From CAVYVZ01 sp963772065 (lineage in GTDB: Bacteria > Acidobacteriota > Vicinamibacteria > Vicinamibacterales > UBA2999): DNA of 64,000 nucleotides. Shown here piece after piece: positions 17,380 through 27,164 of this stretch; positions within the stretch are counted from its first letter, which is position 1, and every line of letters starts with the position of its first letter. Location: contig CAVYVZ010000004.1 in assembly GCA_963772065.1 (NCBI GenBank), positions 652,336 through 716,335 of the forward strand, written 5' to 3'. Below the pieces are notes generated by a model. That model saw only the letters and a program-made list of their open reading frames with translations, was not told the DNA's origin and did no database searches. The position numbers were made by a program, and so were the translations under genes.

Positions 17380-17706
17380 TCAGGCTCTCGCGCCATCATG
17401 GGGGTACGGCCAGGGAAGCAATGGAAGTGCCGAGGTGGGATCGCGCTGATCGTATTGGATAAGTCTTTTGGATGCAGTTCGTTGCTGGGAGTACTCGGCG
17501 GGGAGGTGCGGAAGGGCGACGAGGAAGTGTTGCGTCCGAGCCACAGCAGGTTCAGATCAGAGTGTCCAAATCCTACCACACCGCTTGCCCCGCCTATCTG
17601 CGCATTTTCCGAACGATCTGCTGGACTTTCGTCAGAGGATCGATCCCCGGATCCCCGGGTCAGAGTCGACTCTGACCCGACTCTGAGATGGAGATGCGGC
17701 CGCGCC
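17380..17706. other. intergenic region between lpxC and uvrA (327 bases)
   Basis: No plausible gene is seen. It should contain the lpxC promoter at its left end. At its right end lies a 22-base perfect palindrome (17657-17678) just past the uvrA stop, followed by another GACTCTGA half-copy at 17679-17686. A direct duplication of ATCCCCGG occurs at 17643-17658. Confidence 0.6.
17657..17678. repeat. 22-base perfect palindrome with an extra half-site
   Basis: The arms are GGGTCAGAGTC and GACTCTGACCC with no spacer. GACTCTGA is repeated once more directly after it. It begins 29 bases after the uvrA stop. The form is that of a REP-like unit or a bidirectional terminator without a T-run. No associated REP transposase is in the window. 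Confidence 0.75.
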
Positions 17707-20619
17707 TCAGAGGATCGCCTGCAGAAACTGGCCGGTCGCCGACTGAGGATCGACGGCCACTTCCTCGGGCGTCCCCGCGGCGATCAGACGTCCACCGCCG
17801 ACGCCCCCCTCGGGTCCGAGATCGATCAGATAGTCGGCCGAGCGGATCACGTCGAGATTGTGCTCGATCACCACGACGGTGTTTCCCTGGTCGACCAGCT
17901 TGTTCAACACATCGAGCAGCTTCCGCGTGTCCTCGAAGTGAAGCCCGGTCGTCGGCTCGTCGAGGATGTACAGCGTTCGCCCGGTGCTTCGGCGTGAGAG
18001 CTCGCGCGCGAGCTTCACACGCTGCGCTTCTCCGCCGCTCAGCGTCGTCGCGGACTGTCCCAGCTCGATATACCCCAGGCCGACCTCCTGCAGCGTCCGC
18101 AGCTTCGTGGCAATCGGCGGAAAATTTTCGAGCAGCGGCAGCGCCTGATCGACCGTGAGATCAAGCACCTCGGCAATCGACTTGCCGCGGTACTGGATCT
18201 CGAGCGTCTCGCGGTTGTAGCGGCGTCCCTTGCACTGTTCGCACGTCACGTAGACGTCCGGCAGAAAGTGCATCTCGATCGCGATGACGCCGTCGCCCTG
18301 ACAGGCCTCGCAGCGGCCGCCTTTCACGTTGAACGAGAACCGGCCCGGCTTGAACCCGCGCGTCCGCGCCTCGGGCAGCATCGCAAACAGCTCCCGAATA
18401 AACGTGAACATCCCGGTGTACGTCGCCGGATTCGAGCGGGGCGTCCGTCCGATCGGCGACTGATCGATCTCGATCACCTTGTCGACGAGCCCGGCTCCCT
18501 CGATGCGGTCGTGCGCACCCGGGTCGCTCGTCGCGCGATAGATCGACTTCGCGAGCGACCGGTAGAGGATGTCGTTCACGAGGGTCGATTTGCCCGATCC
18601 GCTGACGCCGGTGACGGCGGTCAGCATCCCGAGCGGAATCGTCACGTCGATGTTCTTCAGGTTGTTCGCGCGCGCACCGCGGATGACAAGCTCGCCCTTC
18701 AGCGCAGGGCGGCGGCTCTTCGGCGTCGGGATCGCGCGCTCCTTGCGCAAGTACGCGCCCGTGAGCGACCCGTTGCCGTCGCTCAGGAGCGTGGCGGGTG
18801 CGCCCTGGAAGATCACGTGGCCGCCGTGCTCGCCCGCGCCGGGACCGAGGTCCACCACATAGTCGGCGGTGCGTATCGTCTCTTCGTCGTGCTCGACCAC
18901 GATCACGGTGTTGCCGAGATCGCGCAGGCGGGTCAGCGTCGACAGCAGCTTCCGGTTGTCGCGCTGATGCAGGCCGATCGACGGCTCGTCGAGGACGTAG
19001 AGCACGCCGGTGAGGTTCGCGCCGATCTGCGTCGCGAGACGGATGCGCTGCCCTTCCCCGCCCGAGAGCGTCGCCGCGCTGCGATTGAGCGTCAGGTACC
19101 CGACGCCCACTTCGTGCAGGAAACTCAGGCGGTCGCGAATCTCGCGCAGCACGCGCGCCGCGATCAGCGCCTCGCGCTCGGTGAGCTCGAAGCGGTCGAA
19201 CACCTCGAGAGCGTCGCTGATCGGCAGGTTGACGTACTCCGAGATGCCGCGGCCCTTGACCTTCACCCCAAGGCTCTGCGGCTTCAGGCGGAGACCGAGA
19301 CAGGCGGGGCACTCACGCAGCGTGCGGAACGGCTCGAGGTCTTCCTGGACCGCCCACGACCCTTCTTCATAGCGCCGGCGAAGATTCGGCAGCACGCCTT
19401 CGAAACCCTTGCCGAACGGATCTTTTTCCGCCGCGCTCTCCCTGCCACGCCGCGCCGCCGCAAGGCGCGAAGGCGGACGCGCCTCGAGCTCATCCTCCGT
19501 CTCCTCATCGTCGTCGCGATCGACGGCAGGGACCGCGGCAAGCCGCGCGGCTTTCGCCGCACCGCCGGGGCCGGACAGGATCAGATCGCGATGCTTCTTC
19601 GACAGCTTCGCGAAGGGAGCCTGCGGGTCGAGGCCAAACGTCTTCGCCAGCGTCAGCACCGCTTCGCGCACCAGCTTGCGGTCGCCGCGTGCCCAGGGCG
19701 CGATGGCGCCATCGAGGAGCGCCTTCGAATCGTCTGGGACCACGAGCGCCGGATCGAAGTCGTACGTCGCGCCGAGCCCCTGGCAATCGGGGCAGGCGCC
19801 ATGCGGCGAATTGAACGAAAACGCACGCGGCGTCATCTCGGGCATCGAAATGCCGCAGTGGACGCACGCCAGCCGCCGTGAGAAGAGCTGGTCGCCACGT
19901 TCGTAGGTGTTGATGACGACGATGTCCTCGGCAAGGCCGAGCGCCACCTCGAGCGACTCCGAGAGGCGTCGCTCGATGCCCGACTTCACGATGAGGCGGT
20001 CGACGACGACGTCGATCGTGTGATTACGCCGCCGATCGAGCTTGATGTCCTCATCGAGCGATCGGAACTGTCCGTCGATGCGGGCCTTCGTGAACCCGCG
20101 CTGCCGAAGGGCCTGCAGCTCCTTCTTGAACTCCCCCTTCCGGCCGCGGACCATCGGCGCCAGCACGTTGATGCGCGCGTCCTGTGGGTAGAGCATCACC
20201 AGATCGAGGATCCGCTCGAGGGATTGCGACGAGATCTCGCGGCCGCAGTTGAAGCAGTGAGGCGTTCCGATGTTGGCGAAGAGGAGCCGGAGGTAGTCGT
20301 AGATCTCGGTGACGGTTCCGACAGTCGAGCGCGGGTTCGATCCCGTGGTCTTCTGCTCGATCGAGATTGCCGGCGACAAACCCTCGATGAGGTCCACGTC
20401 CGGCTTCTCCATCTGCTCGAGAAACTGGCGCGCGTACGCCGAAAGCGACTCGACATATCGGCGCTGACCTTCGGCGTAGATCGTGTCGAAGGCCAGCGAG
20501 GACTTCCCGGATCCCGACAGACCCGTGATGACCACGAGCTGGTTTCGCGGGAGATCGACGTCGATGTTCTTGAGGTTGTGGACGCGGGCGCCCCGCACCG
20601 CAATCCAGTCGTGCGCCAT
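17707..20619 (-). CDS. uvrA: excinuclease ABC subunit A
   Basis: UvrA is the damage-sensing ATPase of nucleotide excision repair. The 970-residue protein is intact. It has the first Walker A GLSGSGKSSLAFDTIY (about 32-47), an early CFNCG pair and a second zinc site CVHCG...CPDCQG. The first signature LSGGEGQRIRLA, second Walker A GVSGSGKSTLVND, CEACQG...CEQCKG zinc finger and second signature LSGGEAQRVKLA follow in order. An acidic insertion (DRDDDEETEDELEARP, about 355) is lineage-specific. No uvrB is nearby. Confidence 0.97.
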   Translation of the reverse strand: MAHDWIAVRGARVHNLKNIDVDLPRNQLVVITGLSGSGKSSLAFDTIYAEGQRRYVESLSAYARQFLEQMEKPDVDLIEGLSPAISIEQKTTGSNPRSTVGTVTEIYDYLRLLFANIGTPHCFNCGREISSQSLERILDLVMLYPQDARINVLAPMVRGRKGEFKKELQALRQRGFTKARIDGQFRSLDEDIKLDRRRNHTIDVVVDRLIVKSGIERRLSESLEVALGLAEDIVVINTYERGDQLFSRRLACVHCGISMPEMTPRAFSFNSPHGACPDCQGLGATYDFDPALVVPDDSKALLDGAIAPWARGDRKLVREAVLTLAKTFGLDPQAPFAKLSKKHRDLILSGPGGAAKAARLAAVPAVDRDDDEETEDELEARPPSRLAAARRGRESAAEKDPFGKGFEGVLPNLRRRYEEGSWAVQEDLEPFRTLRECPACLGLRLKPQSLGVKVKGRGISEYVNLPISDALEVFDRFELTEREALIAARVLREIRDRLSFLHEVGVGYLTLNRSAATLSGGEGQRIRLATQIGANLTGVLYVLDEPSIGLHQRDNRKLLSTLTRLRDLGNTVIVVEHDEETIRTADYVVDLGPGAGEHGGHVIFQGAPATLLSDGNGSLTGAYLRKERAIPTPKSRRPALKGELVIRGARANNLKNIDVTIPLGMLTAVTGVSGSGKSTLVNDILYRSLAKSIYRATSDPGAHDRIEGAGLVDKVIEIDQSPIGRTPRSNPATYTGMFTFIRELFAMLPEARTRGFKPGRFSFNVKGGRCEACQGDGVIAIEMHFLPDVYVTCEQCKGRRYNRETLEIQYRGKSIAEVLDLTVDQALPLLENFPPIATKLRTLQEVGLGYIELGQSATTLSGGEAQRVKLARELSRRSTGRTLYILDEPTTGLHFEDTRKLLDVLNKLVDQGNTVVVIEHNLDVIRSADYLIDLGPEGGVGGGRLIAAGTPEEVAVDPQSATGQFLQAIL

Positions 20620-20677
20620 ACCCCTACTGCCGCGAATTTCGGCGATCGAACGTCAAACTTAGCACCGAGCCGCGCTG

Positions 20678-21337
20678 TCAGCTCAGCGCTTCTACGAAGT
20701 GGCGGGCGCACGACGCATCACACGCCACCGTGTTCTGCTCGTCCGAGTAATACCGATAGCCGCGTCCGTCTACGGTCGCCTCCACGATGAACGCCGCGCC
20801 CGCGGCGGTCTGCGGCGCGGCCGGGCACGTGCCGGCTACGGCGGGACGCGCCGACACGATGCGCACGCGTGACGGGCTCACACGCAGCCGCGCCGCAAGC
20901 ACGGCGCGCACGTTGGCAGAAGCCTTGAGCGGCGGACCATGGGTGATGCGGCTCGACAGCTTCGGATCCGTCCGAGAGCTGCAGACGATCGCCGTCGCGG
21001 CGCTGACATGCACGACGTGCAGGCGGTCGCCCTCGCGCAGCGTCACTTTGTAACCCGGGGTGATGGCGGGTGTGTACATCATTCCGCGCTCAGGGCAGCC
21101 GAGGCTCGAGTCGCGCCACTCCGCCGGCGTCGTGGACACGACTTGGAGGCGATCGACTGGAACGGCGAGTCGTTCGGCCGCGACGCGGCGCGCCATGGCC
21201 GCGGCGTCGCTGGCCGACTGAGAGTGCGACTGCGCGTCAGGCTGCATCGCTAACAGAATCGTCACGACCGCCGCGGCGGCGGCTCCACCGATCAAACCAT
21301 GCAGAGGGAATTGACACCCCCTCGGCTCGCGAGACAT
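20678..21337 (-). CDS. exported protein of unknown function with two similar halves
   Basis: The 219-residue protein from ATG 21337 has an N-terminal hydrophobic segment (about 14-31), so it is probably periplasmic or anchored. The first half has RLAVPVDRLQVVSTTPAEW, DSSLGCPERGMMYTPAITPGY and VVHVS. The second half has RLRVSPSRVRIVSARPA, CPAAPQTAAGAAFIVEATV and YRYYSDEQNTVAC. The halves look like a duplicated domain in which a helix precedes a strand pair and a Cys-Pro element. I do not recognise the family beyond having seen SLGCP..GxxYxxxxxxGY-type motifs in exported proteins. Confidence 0.65.
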   Translation of the reverse strand: MSREPRGCQFPLHGLIGGAAAAAVVTILLAMQPDAQSHSQSASDAAAMARRVAAERLAVPVDRLQVVSTTPAEWRDSSLGCPERGMMYTPAITPGYKVTLREGDRLHVVHVSAATAIVCSSRTDPKLSSRITHGPPLKASANVRAVLAARLRVSPSRVRIVSARPAVAGTCPAAPQTAAGAAFIVEATVDGRGYRYYSDEQNTVACDASCARHFVEALS

Positions 21338-21404
21338 AGTCACGCCCTCGTTTTCACAATTTGGTCGTTCCTGGCTCAAACCCTCGTTTTTCAGGGAGCG
21401 TTGC

Positions 21405-23904
21405 ATGCGAATATCGGTCACGCGTTTGAGGCCCGTCTCGGTCCTGGCACTTCTCCTGTCAGGTGCCCTCATCACCGGCCGATCACTGCATGGTGCTGAA
21501 GGTGATGAAGCACTCATCGTGGAGTGTACCCGACCATGCGCCGGCGTCATCGCCGCGGTCGTGGGGTCTGGCGGCGAAGTAACCCAGCAGTACGACAACG
21601 TGGATGCCGTGGCCGTGCGCGTTCCTTCGCGGGCCGTCGCCGGATTGGTGGCGCTGGCTGGCGCGGACTCCGTTCGAAAAGACGCGATCGTGAGCCAGCC
21701 CGTGCCGGAGACCTTCGATGTCACGGACCAGCTCGGCGCCGCCGCGCCGCTGACCGACACGCAGCTTGCGGCACTCGACGAGGCGCAGCCGACGAACTAC
21801 AGCTACAACCTGACGCTCACGAATGTCGCCGGTCTGCACGCCTCCGGACACGCCGGGCAGAACGTCGTCGTCGCGGTCATCGATAGCGGAACCACCAACG
21901 TCGCGCCGAACCTGTTGCCGACGCTGGCGTTGAGCGTCATCGGCGGCGAATCGTTCGTCCCCCCCGCACAGGATCCGCTGTCGGCGACGCACCACGAGAA
22001 TGGCTCGCACGGAACCGCGACGGCGACGATGATCGCCAGCCACGCCGCGTTCCTCTTCGCGAACACCACCACGCTTGTACGCGCGCTGAATCTTCACGCA
22101 CCAGGAAGCGCGATCGCGTGTTCGTCGCTCCCCCCGGGCACGTGCCCGACGACGCACAGCATCGTGCGACTCACCGGAACGGCACCGGGCGCGAAAATCT
22201 ACGCGATGAAGGTGTTCTCCGCCCGGGGAGGCGGCGCGCCCGAGTCGCGCATCATCGCAGCGATGGATCGCGCGATCACGCTGCGGAAGAACTTCAACGC
22301 CGCGGGCGCAAATGTCGTTGCCTCCGGCACGGGCACCGAAACCGATCCGTTCGTCTACAGCGCGCTCAGGATCGACGTGGTCAACATGAGCCTGGGAGGC
22401 ACCACGCTGTTTGCGGGTCGTGACCTCGAAGACCAGCTGACGATCGAGATGGTCAAGGCGGGAATCACCCTCGCCGTGTCCGCCGGCAACGACGGCTTCG
22501 GCGCCATGACGATCGGCAGTCCCGGGACCGGTTTGGGCTCGCTGACGGTTGGCGCGGCCAACACTTCGGTGCACGAGCGCGTCCTGCGCGACAACCAGTT
22601 CGGGTTCGGGGCTGGCGCGCTGTACCGCGCGTCCGACCACACCCAGACCGCATACTTCAGCTCGCGCGGCCCGAATGCCGATGGCCGAAACGATCCTGAT
22701 ATCACCGCGAACGGGTTTGCGAGCTTCGTGCTCGCGTTTGCGGCGCTGACGAATGTCGTCCCGCCGGCCGTCCCCGGCATCACCGATTGCCGGTCGCCGA
22801 ACGCCGCCCCGAACACCTGTGTGGCGCGTTTCCTGTTCGTCTCGGGGACGTCGTTCTCGTCGCCAACCGTCGCCGGGGGCGCAGCCGTGCTTCGCGAAAA
22901 ACACCGCACGGCCGGTGCCGCCCAGATACGCAATGCGCTGCACGAATCCGCGAACCCGACGGCGCTTGGCGATGATTCGACGAGGATCGATCAGGGCAAG
23001 GGCCTGCTCGACGTCGGTGCTGCGGACGCGCTCCTTTCGGCAGGAAACGTCAGCTCGCGCCTTCCCGATCTCAGTTCGTCGTGTCGTGATCACGATCATG
23101 GAGAGGACGAGCTCGGCGCCGGCGGCAGCAGCGTCTCGCACAACGTACGCCGCGCAGGGTTCAGAATTGCGCACTTTCAGCGCAACCAGTACACCACGAC
23201 GCTTTCCAACCTGAAGCCGGGCGAGGTGGCTCAGATCTTCGTCCCGAGCGATTTCCTCACCTCCAACCTCACGGTGACGATCGACAACGTCGTCGCAGAG
23301 CTGCCGCCGCCGCAGCAGAACCAGTTCTTCGGCGACGACGTTTTCGTGACGGCGATCCGACGCGCCGACGTCGGTTGCGATCGAGCGCGTGTTGGATTTC
23401 GTGGCGGCCGGAGCGGCTGCGACGTATCAGCTTCCCAACCCTCAGACCGGCCTCGTCCGCGTGGCCGTACAGGGAGACTGGACGAACGCCGGCAACGTGT
23501 CGGCGCGCGTGACGATCGCGCGCCAGCGCAAGTTCGACGGTTTCCCGACATCGATTGGTCTGATCGAGCAGGACGAGACGAAATTCGTCGAGGTGGACGT
23601 GCCGGCGGGCGCCGTGAAGGCGGTGTTCGAGGTGGGCTGGCTGCAGAACTGGGCGCGCTATCCCACGAATGACATCGACATGATTCTCACCGACCCGGCG
23701 GGCAACGTCATCGACACTGGGGCCACGATCAACAGCCCGGAGCGTGTCGAGGTGCCGGCGCCCGCCGCGGGACGGTGGACCATCGCGATCATCGGCTTTA
23801 CCGTCCACGGCAACAGGGGACACGTCGGTCGAACCGCCAGCAGGCGGGACGTCTTTGCCCTCCGCGCCGAGGCCGATGGGAAGCGCCTGAAAGCGGTCAA
23901 GTAA
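21405..23904 (+). CDS. secreted subtilisin-like (S8) serine protease, frameshifted near the C-terminus
   Basis: A signal peptide (about 1-30) is followed by an I9-like propeptide region and the S8 domain. The catalytic triad is visible: Asp in VIDSG (about 160), His in HGTATA (about 201) and Ser in SGTSFSSP (about 481). The oxyanion Asn lies in VSAGNDG. Near 23364-23372 the frame shifts by one base, after which TSVAIERVLDFVAAG and a C-terminal beta domain (WTIAIIGFTVHGNRG) continue to 23904. The span is 2500 bases, one more than a multiple of three. Restored length is about 832 residues. It probably degrades extracellular protein. Confidence 0.85.
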
Positions 23905-23929
23905 GCCGCCACGCCATTTCCGCCTTCGG

Positions 23930-25423
23930 CTACGGGAGCGCGCGGAGGCGCGAGTGGCGGATCCCGTACGCGAAATACAAGACCAGGCCGATCGCAAGCC
24001 AAAACGCGAAGCGCTCCCACGTCTGATACGGAAGCCCCACCATGATGAACACGCAGGCCGCCACGCCAAGCGGCGCGACAATCCAGACGAACGGCACGGC
24101 GAAGGGACGCGGGCGATTGGGCTCCTTGACACGCAGCACCAGGACGCCGGCGCAGACGAGCGCGAACGCGAACAGCGTGCCGATGTTCGTGAGGTCGTAG
24201 GTTTCCGCCGCATCGCCAATTGCCGCCGCAAACGCGACGACGACGCCGGTAACGAGCGTGGTGGCGCGCGGCACGCGGGTTTTTGCATCCACGCGCGCCG
24301 CCCACTTCGGAAGGAGGCCGTCGCGCGCCATCGAAAAGAAGATGCGCGGCTGGCCGTACTGGAAGACGAGCAGAACCGCCGTCATCGACACCGCGGCACC
24401 GAGGGCCACGATCCAGCCGACGCGGTGATAGCCGGCGAGCTCGAGCGCGCGGGCCAGCGGATCGGCGACGGCGAGCTGCTGGTACGGCACCATGCCGGTC
24501 AGCACCGCCCCGACGATTACGTAGATCAACGTGCACACGGCGAGACCGCCGAGAATGCCGACCGGCAGGTTGCGCTGCGGATTCGTGGTTTCTTCCGCGG
24601 CGGTCGAGATGGCGTCGAACCCGATGTAGGCGAAGAAGACGATCGCGGCGCCCTGGTGAACGCCCGTGAAACCGTTCGGCGCGAAGGGCACCCAGTTGGT
24701 GGGGTCGATGTTCATCAGGCCCACGACGGTGAAGAGACCGAGCGCAAGGAGCTTGATCACGACCATCACGTTGTTGGCGGTGGAGCTTTCGCGTGCGCCG
24801 CGCAGCAGCAGCCAGGTGATCGCCATCACGATCCCGAACGCGGGCAGGTTCACGAGGATCGGAAAGCCGACCAGTTGCGGAGCCGTCTGCAGCAGGCTCT
24901 GGACGTCCGGGTTCGGGCTGAGCACCGCCGTCCGATATCCGGTCGTGAGCCAGGATGGTATGTGGAGGCCGACCCCACGAAGCAGGGTCGTGAAGTAGTC
25001 GCCCCAGGAGATTGCGACCGCGACGTTCCCGACCGCGTATTCGAGGATGAGATCCCATCCAATGATCCACGCGACGAGCTCGCCGAGCGTGGCATAGGTA
25101 TACGCGTAGGCACTGCCCGCCTGGGGGATCATGGACGCGAGCTCCGCGTAGCAAAGCGCCGCCAGCGCGCAGGCGCCGCCGAGCAATATGAACGAGAGGA
25201 CGAGCGCCGGCCCCGCGCCATAGCGGATCACCGTGCCGTCCGGCCCGACCTGCCCCGCCGCCGCGGTGCCGATCGCGCCGAAGATGCCGGCGCCGATGAC
25301 GGCTCCAATCCCGAGCATCACGAGATCGCCGGCGCCGAGCACGCGCTTCAGCGACTGCGTCGCGTCGTCCGGCGGCTCGAGCGCCTCGATCGGCTTCCTC
25401 GCGAACATCGACATGCGCGTCAT
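23930..25423 (-). CDS. amino acid permease, APC superfamily (CAT/YfnA-like)
   Basis: The 497-residue membrane protein has about twelve to fourteen hydrophobic segments. The first has the APC signature VMLGIGAVIGAGIF (about 37-50), and the FFAYIGFDAISTAAEETTNP stretch (about 246-265) is typical of cationic amino acid transporters. It would import amino acids by proton or exchange coupling; the substrate cannot be told. Alternative starts lie at residues 4 and 6. It is convergent with the protease 26 bases away, which fits a peptide-use role but does not prove it. Confidence 0.9.
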   Translation of the reverse strand: MTRMSMFARKPIEALEPPDDATQSLKRVLGAGDLVMLGIGAVIGAGIFGAIGTAAAGQVGPDGTVIRYGAGPALVLSFILLGGACALAALCYAELASMIPQAGSAYAYTYATLGELVAWIIGWDLILEYAVGNVAVAISWGDYFTTLLRGVGLHIPSWLTTGYRTAVLSPNPDVQSLLQTAPQLVGFPILVNLPAFGIVMAITWLLLRGARESSTANNVMVVIKLLALGLFTVVGLMNIDPTNWVPFAPNGFTGVHQGAAIVFFAYIGFDAISTAAEETTNPQRNLPVGILGGLAVCTLIYVIVGAVLTGMVPYQQLAVADPLARALELAGYHRVGWIVALGAAVSMTAVLLVFQYGQPRIFFSMARDGLLPKWAARVDAKTRVPRATTLVTGVVVAFAAAIGDAAETYDLTNIGTLFAFALVCAGVLVLRVKEPNRPRPFAVPFVWIVAPLGVAACVFIMVGLPYQTWERFAFWLAIGLVLYFAYGIRHSRLRALP

Positions 25424-25460
25424 TGTGCCCTATCTGAATTGCGAAGATCGGGCGTCGAGG

Positions 25461-26444
25461 TCAGTCGAACCGATAGGCCGTTTCGTTCGAGACGACCACC
25501 AGCTCCCCGGCGGGACCGAAGGCAAGGCCGACGAGCGACACGCCCGAGACGACGAGCTCCGGTTGATCGTCATCGCCGGCAAGTCGGTACACGCCGTTGT
25601 TGCCGGCAAGCGCGTCGACGACATAGAGAGCGGAATCGGGGCCGATTGCGAGTCCCTGCGGGCGTCCGAACGTCGCGGGCAGACGGGAGACCTCACCGAG
25701 GCGGCTGACGCGATAGATGCGATCGTAGGAATCGAGCGTCGGCGCGGCGACGTACAAATCCCCGGCAGGTTTGATGGCGAGATGAAACGCCGCCACGCTG
25801 GGCGGAAGCGTGGCGAAGGCCGTGGCCTTGCCGTCGCGGACGCGAAACACGGTGCCGCTGCGATCGCCGACGTACATCCATCCATCGGCGTCGAACGCGA
25901 TGCCGCACGCCACGCCCAGATCCGTTGCGATGGTTTCGTAGGTGCCATCAGCCTCCACGCGGTATATCGCGCCCTCGAAGCGGCTGGAAACGTACAGCGC
26001 GCCGTCGGGGCCGATCGTCATCGACGTCGCGTTCACGATGCCTGACGCAAACGCTTCGCGCGTACCGGCCGAGGTCACGCGGAAAATCGAGACCGGCGAC
26101 TCCTGCCCACGAGGACCGCTATAGGTGACGTACAGATTCCCCGCCGCGTCGAACGCAGGGTTGTCGACCTGATGCAGCCCCGTCGCCCACGGCGTGCCGA
26201 TCGACACAAAGGCGGACCCATGCACGCCCTCGACGCGCACGGGCGTCGCGCCGCCGTCGAGATCTGGCGGCGTCAGCGCCACGAGCCGCCGAGACGACGC
26301 AAAGACGAGGCGCGCCGGCACGCCGCCGAAGGTCACCGCCGGCAGCGGATCGACGGCAAACTCCCCCCGAAGCGTGACGCGCGCGCCATCCACCGCACGC
26401 AAGGGCTCTATGGCGCTAATGCTGGACTGAACTGTGGCAGGCAT
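25461..26444 (-). CDS. NHL/SMP-30-like beta-propeller with N-terminal IPT/TIG-like domain
   Basis: The 327-residue protein starts with an Ig-like part of about 80 residues (VTLRGEFAVDPLPAVTFGG, VVRVEG-type strands). At least five propeller repeats follow, with the pattern GNLYVTY, GALYVSSRFEGAIYRV, GWMYVGDRSGTVFRV, GDLYVAAP and SALYVVDA. No signal peptide is seen, so it may be cytoplasmic unless an upstream start was missed. Binding or enzymatic role is unknown. The 5' end abuts the heptamer-repeat element at 26449. Confidence 0.75.
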   Translation of the reverse strand: MPATVQSSISAIEPLRAVDGARVTLRGEFAVDPLPAVTFGGVPARLVFASSRRLVALTPPDLDGGATPVRVEGVHGSAFVSIGTPWATGLHQVDNPAFDAAGNLYVTYSGPRGQESPVSIFRVTSAGTREAFASGIVNATSMTIGPDGALYVSSRFEGAIYRVEADGTYETIATDLGVACGIAFDADGWMYVGDRSGTVFRVRDGKATAFATLPPSVAAFHLAIKPAGDLYVAAPTLDSYDRIYRVSRLGEVSRLPATFGRPQGLAIGPDSALYVVDALAGNNGVYRLAGDDDQPELVVSGVSLVGLAFGPAGELVVVSNETAYRFD

Positions 26445-26448
26445 TCAC

Positions 26449-26558
26449 AAGGCAAAAGGCAAAAAGCAAAAGGTAAAAGGCAATGATGATTCTCACGACC
26501 ACGCTCGAGCGCGATCGTGAAAGCCATCATTTTCCTTTTTCCTTTTACCTTTTGCCTT
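26449..26558. repeat. 110-base imperfect palindrome with heptamer-repeat arms
   Basis: The left arm has five tandem 7-mers of the form AAGGCAA (26449-26483, with AAAGCAA and AAGGTAA variants). The right arm has four inverted copies (26531-26558: TTTCCTT twice, TTACCTT, TTGCCTT). The centre is an imperfect palindrome around CTCGAG with about five mismatches in 24 pairs. It fills the gap between the propeller gene and HNH gene. It could act as a transcription terminator, but its repeat build recalls dispersed heptanucleotide repeats or a MITE-like element. Confidence 0.8.
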
Positions 26559-26562
26559 ATTT

Positions 26563-27096
26563 TTAGGTGTCGTCGAGCTCGACGTTCCAATAGAGATAGT
26601 CCCGCCAGCTCTCGGGGGCGTTCCGTAGACCGACGGTGATCCGGATGGCCGGCGCCGAGTCGGGCCGTCTCGGGTGGCGGACGAGGCGCATGCCCGCCTC
26701 CGCAGGCGTGCGTCCACCCTTCTTCCTGTTGCATCCGACGCAGCAGGTGACAATATTCTCCCAGTCCTTCCTGCCGCCCTGCGCAACCGGCAGGACGTGA
26801 TCGAACGTCAGGTCGGCCGTAGGGAACGGATCGTTGCAGTATTGGCAGGTGTGATTGTCGCGTGCGTAGATGTTCGCTCGGGAAAAGGGAACGTAGTCGA
26901 AGCGGCGTTTGATCTTGACGAATCGGAGCAGACGGATCACGGAGGGCAGCTTGAAGCTCACGGACACCGCCCTGATCTCGCGGTCGTAGACCGCGATCAC
27001 CTCGACCTTCCCCTGGCACCAGAGCGTCATCGCTTTCTGCCAGTGAACGACCTTGAGCGGCTCGTATGACGCGTTCAGGAGCAGCGTCTGTTCCAT
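26563..27096 (-). CDS. HNH endonuclease family protein
   Basis: The 177-residue protein has a variable N-terminal part (about 1-80: LLLNASYEPLKVVHWQKAM, RFVKIKRRFDYVPFSR). A C-terminal HNH domain follows: the zinc cysteines are in CQYC (about 86-89) and CCVGCN, and TFDHVLPVAQGG holds the first His with DHV..G..W.N (about 98-115). This compact HNH family is widespread on bacterial chromosomes and its role is not established. It is not linked to a phage or restriction gene here. Confidence 0.88.
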   Translation of the reverse strand: MEQTLLLNASYEPLKVVHWQKAMTLWCQGKVEVIAVYDREIRAVSVSFKLPSVIRLLRFVKIKRRFDYVPFSRANIYARDNHTCQYCNDPFPTADLTFDHVLPVAQGGRKDWENIVTCCVGCNRKKGGRTPAEAGMRLVRHPRRPDSAPAIRITVGLRNAPESWRDYLYWNVELDDT

Positions 27097-27164
27097 CGAC
27101 GCACTTATGATGCCCGCTCGTCGCCTGAGCTGTCAAGCCGATGCGGCCGTAAAAGATAGGTAAC

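Noticed and set aside
18268..19881. 537-codon open frame opposite uvrA
   Set aside because: It is antisense to a fully conserved gene and has no recognisable motif; long shadow frames are expected at this GC content.
26449..26558. CRISPR array
   Set aside because: The units are only 7 bases, directly adjacent and inverted in the right half; there are no spacers or cas genes.
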